A stretch of 9,267 bases of DNA from Streptosporangiaceae bacterium (GTDB taxonomy: Bacteria; Actinomycetota; Actinomycetes; Streptosporangiales; Streptosporangiaceae), in NCBI GenBank assembly GCA_030045175.1, contig JASIBM010000322.1, forward strand, positions 1 to 9,267, given 5' to 3'. The notes under the pieces are model-generated. The model saw only the letters and a list, made by a program, of their open reading frames with translations. It searched no databases and had not been told where the DNA came from. The position numbers and the translations under genes are program-made. This document shows positions 6,067 through 9,267 of the stretch, one piece after another (position 1 is the first letter of the stretch; the number at the start of each line of letters is the position of its first letter).

Positions 6067-7604
6067 ACGTGCAGCGCCGCCAGGTTGTCGCGCGCCGGGT
6101 GCTTGGCCGCGGCCGGGCCGTCGGCGAAGGCTAGCAGCACGTTCTCGGTCACCTTCCTGGTAAAGGCGCCGCAGGCGGGGGTGATGCCCCAGTGGTAAAG
6201 GGGCGGGCCGAACGACTCCACCCACCGCATCGTGCCGACCGCGAATACTCCGGCACCGCCGGGATGGGTGTAGTACGAGGAGTTGCTGAACATGCTGACG
6301 CCGTTCAGTAGCACCGGCGAATGCGAGAGCAACTCGATCGGCCGCACCATCGGGTAGGCAGGATCGAGGCTGTCAAACTCGATGCCAACAAGCGCACGGT
6401 ACCTGGTCCCATCGCGCGCGCCTGTGCCCTTGTACACCCATGAATCTGGCGCCGTGACGACGTAGTCGCCGACCACGGGGTAGCCGGTGTACTGGATGCC
6501 GATCATCGACTGCTCAGGATCCGGGTCGGGGGGCGCCGGGAAATCGTTGGTGACCAGCCAGTTGTCCTTGCCGTACATCGGGTCTTCCAGGTAGCTGGTC
6601 TTGTAGCAGACCACGAGGCGGTACGGGCCGAGCTTGGTCGGCTCCAGCCTGATCCGCCGGAAGCAAGCGTTGGCGCCGGTGAACATGAGGTTGACCCCGG
6701 CGTCCCTGGCCGCCGTGACGTGCGCGCGCTCGGGTGGCGTCCAGTACTCGTCGTGCCCGGGTGAGATCAGCGCGCTCGCCCCGTCAAGCACGTGCGGATC
6801 GGTGGCGATGTCCGTGCTCGTCAGGTACGCCAGCGGCAGGCCCATGCGCTCAGCCAGGGTGATCAGCTTGCGCTCATAGACCTCGAACAGGTAGGCGCCG
6901 GACTTGTCGTAGGGCCGGTCCAGGCTGACGACGAGCGCCCGGTCCGCGTAACCTGCTGGGCCTAGGTACAGGTCGTAATCGCCCCATGTGTTGTACGCCT
7001 GCCAGGTCGCGACCCCGTTCTTGATCACCACTTTGCCCGCCGTGCTCGGCGACCTGACGGTCACAGGCACGTAGCGCTGTGCACCTGTCTGCGCATCCAG
7101 CCTGAGCAGGTAGCTGCCGGGCGGCCAGCCGTCGGTGGGAATCGTCACCGACAGGCCCCAGTCGCACTGCACAGTGTTCGTGACCGGCGTCCTTGTGGAT
7201 GGCCGCTGCCGGTGACCACGCACCGCGCCAGTCTCGTAGACCTTACGGGCGGTATCCCCGTTGTACCAGCCGATGCGGAAAGCCCTGACCACGAACTCGC
7301 GCGCCGTCGTGGAGACATACAGCTGGATCGGCTCGCCAGGCAACACACCCGCCTGGCCGGCGAACCCCATGATCGCATCGGGGGCACCCAGGTTCTTGAT
7401 CGCCCAGTGCCGGTCACCTGGCAGCGAGTTCTCGGCGGTCACGATTCGCCTGGGCGCGGTCTTGCCCTGGTCACCGGCGGCCCGCGAGGCGTCTACTGAG
7501 CAGCCAGCGGCGCCGGTAAGCAAGGCACCCCCGGTGACGGCGCCCGCCGCGCCGGCGGCCCTGCCAAGGAAGACTCGCCTCGTGGGGTGGTGCGACTCGG
7601 TCAT
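6063..7604 (-). CDS. Tat-exported N,N-dimethylformamidase beta-subunit-like protein
   Basis: A 513-residue exported protein. The N-terminus has a twin-arginine motif (TRRVFLG, 8-14), a hydrophobic Ala/Gly stretch and GAAGC with C35. That suggests Tat export, possibly as a lipoprotein, although Ala rather than Leu at -3 makes the lipobox imperfect. The remainder resembles the large-subunit C-terminal domain of N,N-dimethylformamidase. Motifs seen are YNTWGDYDLY (204-213), SPGHDEYWT (281-289), GANACFRRI (310-318) and GAGVFAVGTMRWV (450-462), ending with TENVLLAF (486-493). Dimethylformamidase is a mononuclear iron enzyme with Tyr and Glu ligands, and tyrosines in these motifs are candidates, but I cannot map the ligands. 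Real substrate unknown; DMF hydrolysis should not be assumed. ATG 7604 has no clear ribosome site. The gene follows ctaB by 52 nt on the same strand and may be co-transcribed. Confidence 0.85.
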   Translation of the reverse strand: MTESHHPTRRVFLGRAAGAAGAVTGGALLTGAAGCSVDASRAAGDQGKTAPRRIVTAENSLPGDRHWAIKNLGAPDAIMGFAGQAGVLPGEPIQLYVSTTAREFVVRAFRIGWYNGDTARKVYETGAVRGHRQRPSTRTPVTNTVQCDWGLSVTIPTDGWPPGSYLLRLDAQTGAQRYVPVTVRSPSTAGKVVIKNGVATWQAYNTWGDYDLYLGPAGYADRALVVSLDRPYDKSGAYLFEVYERKLITLAERMGLPLAYLTSTDIATDPHVLDGASALISPGHDEYWTPPERAHVTAARDAGVNLMFTGANACFRRIRLEPTKLGPYRLVVCYKTSYLEDPMYGKDNWLVTNDFPAPPDPDPEQSMIGIQYTGYPVVGDYVVTAPDSWVYKGTGARDGTRYRALVGIEFDSLDPAYPMVRPIELLSHSPVLLNGVSMFSNSSYYTHPGGAGVFAVGTMRWVESFGPPLYHWGITPACGAFTRKVTENVLLAFADGPAAAKHPARDNLAALHV

Positions 7605-7616
7605 AAGTCAAGGATG

Positions 7617-7649
7617 GCGCACTACTGCGCGTGCCGCAGCCAGTGCGGC
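7617..7649 (-). terminator. Two small hairpins between ctaB and the DMFase-like gene
   Basis: Stems 7617-7621/7626-7630 (5 bp, 4-nt loop) and 7633-7638/7644-7649 (6 bp, 5-nt loop) fill much of the 52-nt gap. They could attenuate read-through from ctaB. They are short and lack a U-run, so this is tentative. Confidence 0.22.
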
Positions 7650-7656
7650 GTGATGA

Positions 7657-8712
7657 TTACAAAGTCCCCCACGGCAACAACGCCGTGACAGCCACGGCGC
7701 AAAAGAGCAAGGAGAGGTAAAGGATCGATTGATGGAACAGGCGGATGGACCCGGTCGAGCCACCGGCGGTTACTCGCCGTCGCAGGCCATGCGCCTCGCG
7801 GAGGAACCAGGCACCAAGCGCGATCGCGCACGCCCCGTACAGCCAGCCAGCCCACCAGGTCAGCGCCAGTGAGCTCGCGACCATGACCCAGCTATAGCCG
7901 ACGATCTTGCGCACCACCACCGAAGGCTCGGCGACGACGGGGAGCATCGGGACCCCGGCCGCCGCGTAGTCGTCCCTGAACTTCATCGCCAGTGCCCAAA
8001 AGTGCGGCGGGGTCCAGAAGAACACCACGGCGAAGAGCACCAGGGCCGGCCAGCCGACCCGCCCCGTGACCGCGGCCCAGCCGACAAGCACGGGCAGGCA
8101 CCCCGCCGCCCCGCCGATCACGATGTTCGAGGCACTGCGACGTTTCAGCCACAGCGTGTACACGATCACGTAGAACGCGATCGCCAGGTCGGCCAGCCCG
8201 GCCGCGAGCCAGTTCGCCTCGAATCCGAGCAGAACCGTCGCGCCCACGCCGAGCACGACGGCGAATGCCAGCGCCTCGGCGGGCAGCACGGCCGGGCGCT
8301 GCGAACCCGATGTGACCAGCGGCCGCCGTGCGGTCCGGCGCATGACCGCGTCGATGTCCCTGTCGATCACGCAATTGATCACGTTCGCGCTCCCGGCGGC
8401 CATGGCGCCGCCGAGCAAGGTCACGGCGATCAGCCTGGCAGCCGGAATCCCCCGCTCGGCCAGGAACATCGCTGGCAGGGTGGTCACGAGCAGCAACTCG
8501 ATGATGCGCGGCTTGGTGAGCGCGACCAGCGACCGCGCCAGCAGGACGGGTCGCCGCCGCGCGGCCAGGCCGTCCCTCAAGTCACCGTTCGCCTGGCCGC
8601 CGTCCGCCTGGCCGCCGCCCGCCTGGCCGTCAGCCGACTCGCCGGTCAAGCCGGGCTGGTGCCGCTGGGGTTCGGACGGCTGCCCAGGCAGCGCCGCTGT
8701 CACCTGGGTCAC
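7657..8712 (-). CDS. ctaB: Protohaem IX farnesyltransferase (haem O synthase)
   Basis: UbiA-superfamily membrane prenyltransferase that transfers a farnesyl group from farnesyl diphosphate to haem B, making haem O for haem-copper oxidases. Numbering from GTG 8712 (351 residues), the first Asp-rich motif has N113, D117 and D121, followed by RRTARRP. The second reads DDYAAAGVPMLP (247-258). ALTKPR, the KRRSASNIVIGG loop and FFWTPPHFWALAMKFR are also characteristic. Multiple hydrophobic helices span the rest. The frame is open to a TTG at 8769, but GTG 8712 has GGAGG (8721-8725) 8 nt upstream and is preferred. The first 55 or so residues are a hydrophilic extension with GGQA-type pentapeptide repeats not needed for catalysis. 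In many actinomycetes ctaB lies divergent from the transketolase gene. Here the divergent neighbour does not begin like transketolase. The start site is less certain than the identity. Confidence 0.95.
   Translation of the reverse strand: MTQVTAALPGQPSEPQRHQPGLTGESADGQAGGGQADGGQANGDLRDGLAARRRPVLLARSLVALTKPRIIELLLVTTLPAMFLAERGIPAARLIAVTLLGGAMAAGSANVINCVIDRDIDAVMRRTARRPLVTSGSQRPAVLPAEALAFAVVLGVGATVLLGFEANWLAAGLADLAIAFYVIVYTLWLKRRSASNIVIGGAAGCLPVLVGWAAVTGRVGWPALVLFAVVFFWTPPHFWALAMKFRDDYAAAGVPMLPVVAEPSVVVRKIVGYSWVMVASSLALTWWAGWLYGACAIALGAWFLREAHGLRRRVTAGGSTGSIRLFHQSILYLSLLFCAVAVTALLPWGTL
8587..8631 (-). repeat. Three 15-bp tandem repeats in the ctaB N-terminal extension
   Basis: Three nearly identical 15-bp units, each with core CGCCTGGCCG on the plus strand, encode the pentapeptides DGQAG, GGQAD and GGQAN. 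They lie before the first membrane helix, in a disordered cytoplasmic tail, and probably arose by slippage. Confidence 0.8.
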
Positions 8713-8720
8713 CGGACCCG

Positions 8721-8725
8721 CCTCC
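8721..8725 (-). promoter_or_regulatory. Shine-Dalgarno GGAGG that decides the ctaB start
   Basis: GGAGG on the minus strand lies 8 nt before GTG 8712. The longer reading from TTG 8769 uses a rare start codon, and I see no matching site close before it. Confidence 0.6.
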
Positions 8726-8885
8726 CGCGCTCTTATCCTGGCCTCGCGGCTCGTGAGATCGCCTATCAAGCCGCTTTATGCACCAGACACGTTACCGGCA
8801 CCGCCGGCCCAGCCCGCATCGGTCCCCGCCAGGCCGGGCGACGCCGCGAGCCAAGGGCGCGGCGCCCAGGCGATGAGACGGAGAC

Positions 8886-8915
8886 GATACACAGCCAGCC
8901 TTCAGCTACTGTCCA
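8886..8915 (-). promoter_or_regulatory. Candidate ctaB promoter
   Basis: On the minus strand TGGACA (8910-8915) resembles a -35 box. It is followed after 18 nt by TGTATC (8886-8891), a weak -10. Transcription would start near 8880, giving a leader of about 165 nt before GTG 8712. Judged by eye; a nearer promoter is possible. Confidence 0.25.
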
Positions 8916-8933
8916 GAATGTTGGTGCTAACTA

Positions 8934-8976
8934 GATGAGGTACCGGGCCCGGGCGGGTCGGGCCCGGTACCTCGTC
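8934..8976. other. Strong hairpin 1 of an adjacent pair (17-bp stem)
   Basis: Arms 8934-8950 and 8960-8976 pair over 17 bp with one G-U, around a 9-nt loop (8951-8959). The inner 14 bp are perfect and include GGTACC and GGGCCC. Neither side has a clear U-run. It lies between divergent genes, so it is not an obvious terminator of either. It may be an insulator, a terminator of an unseen RNA, or an operator. Confidence 0.75.
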
Positions 8977-9019
8977 GCCCGGGCTGATCGGCTGGGCCGC
9001 GAGTCGGTCAGCCCGGGCG
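8976..9019. other. Strong hairpin 2 of an adjacent pair (18-bp stem)
   Basis: Arms 8976-8993 and 9002-9019 pair over 18 bp with two G-U pairs around an 8-nt loop. The outer 12 bp, containing GCCCGGGCTGA, are perfect. It abuts hairpin 1 with a one-base overlap, so at least 17 bp of each stem can form together. No U-run follows on either strand. Confidence 0.75.
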
Positions 9020-9038
9020 CGCACGGCACGTCGAGCGT

Positions 9039-9068
9039 TTCAGGCGAGCCTGGGCGGCAAAGTAGGCT
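9039..9068 (+). promoter_or_regulatory. Candidate promoter of the right-edge gene
   Basis: TAGGCT (9063-9068) fits the actinomycete -10 pattern TANNNT. TTCAGG (9039-9044) lies 18 nt upstream as a weak -35. Transcription would start near 9075 and leave a leader of about 18 nt. It lies just right of the hairpin pair. Confidence 0.3.
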
Positions 9069-9092
9069 TGCACGGGGCGAAGGTAGGTGGAA

Positions 9093-9267
9093 ATGCCAGA
9101 GGATCAGGGCACCAACGAGAGTCAGTTTCTTGATGTCCCGGCAGGATCGGCCGATTCCGGCGAGCATGACGTGGCGCCGGGTGCCAGCGAGCCGACGCAG
9201 TCGGGCAGCGAGCCTGACCCGTGGTCCTTCTCCGGTCAGCCCGAGTCGGCGCAGCCCGAAGCCGGGC
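9093..9267 (+). CDS. Acidic Ser/Pro/Glu-rich protein, N-terminal fragment
   Basis: The first 58 residues of a protein that continues past the right edge. ATG 9093 is preceded by the purine-rich GAAGGTAGGTGG. An in-frame TAG at 9084-9086 rules out earlier starts except GTG 9087, which would add two residues. The visible part begins MPEDQGTNESQFLDVPAG. It is rich in Asp, Glu, Ser, Pro, Gly and Gln, contains no Lys or Arg, and has no signal peptide or membrane segment, so it looks disordered. Such tails often precede membrane or DNA-binding domains in actinomycetes, but nothing here shows which. It does not resemble the start of transketolase, a frequent neighbour of ctaB. Function not assignable. 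Confidence 0.7.
   Translation, partial: MPEDQGTNESQFLDVPAGSADSGEHDVAPGASEPTQSGSEPDPWSFSGQPESAQPEAG

Larger units (their letters stand above)
8713..9092. other. 380-bp divergent intergenic region with no recognisable gene
   Basis: It separates ctaB (leftward) from the gene starting at 9093 (rightward). Contents: the ctaB ribosome site and leader at 8713-8880, a possible ctaB promoter near 8886-8915, two adjacent strong hairpins at 8934-9019 and a possible rightward promoter near 9039-9068. I looked for a tRNA and for a small ORF with a ribosome site and found neither. Open frames crossing it are antisense extensions of the neighbouring genes. Confidence 0.7.

Noticed and set aside
8842..8864. 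7-bp stem in the ctaB leader (8842-8848 with 8858-8864)
   Set aside because: Short GC-only stems of this size are expected by chance at this base composition, so I did not call a regulatory RNA.
8002..8934. Plus-strand ORF of 310 residues opposite ctaB
   Set aside because: It is antisense to the catalytic core of ctaB and has an Arg/Gln/His/Pro-rich shadow composition with no ribosome site of note.
8931..9167. Minus-strand ORF opposite the right-edge gene and over the hairpins
   Set aside because: Its composition is Arg/Pro/Ser-rich, it has no domain, and the plus-strand start at 9093 with an upstream purine-rich site is the better reading.
1..9267. CRISPR array, tRNA/rRNA, prophage or defence island
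   Set aside because: No spaced direct repeats, no tRNA-like arms and no nuclease, integrase or toxin motifs were seen. The short tandem repeats present lie inside coding genes.

Overview
The window is high-GC DNA with dense G/C third-position coding, a Tat-dependent exported protein, a secreted LolA-like protein and a CtaB haem O synthase. This fits a Gram-positive actinomycete (Actinomycetota). I cannot name the genus from sequence alone.

Layout from left to right. Positions 1-1399 (minus) hold most of a DinG/XPD-type iron-sulfur helicase whose C-terminal part lies beyond the left edge. It is preceded by a nine-codon leader ORF that carries the better ribosome binding site. A near-perfect 16-bp inverted repeat (1474-1511) separates it from a tightly coupled three-gene minus-strand operon. 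That operon, in transcription order, is an exported LolA/RseB-like protein (3405-5282), an ABC ATPase (2434-3405, 1-nt overlap) and an ABC-2 permease (1530-2447, 14-nt overlap). The overlaps imply one functional unit, probably an exporter with a dedicated extracytoplasmic lipid- or lipoprotein-binding partner. That role is inferred, not shown.

A divergent intergenic region (5283-5505) leads to a plus-strand DUF4234 membrane protein (5506-6045). It converges with a Tat-signal protein of the N,N-dimethylformamidase large-subunit-like family (6063-7604, minus). Upstream of that protein, on the same strand and 52 nt away, is ctaB (7657-8712), protohaem IX farnesyltransferase of the haem O/A branch.

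The last intergenic region (8713-9092) is the most unusual non-coding stretch. It contains two adjacent, very stable hairpins (8934-9019) lying between divergent genes, where ordinary terminators are not expected. A plus-strand gene for an acidic, Ser/Pro/Glu-rich N-terminus starts at 9093 and runs off the right edge.

Most of the window looks like ordinary actinobacterial chromosome. I see no transposase, integrase, phage gene, CRISPR array or toxin/antitoxin module. The points most worth a second look are the tandem hairpins, the heavily elaborated LolA-like protein with its ABC partner, and the leader ORF in front of the helicase.
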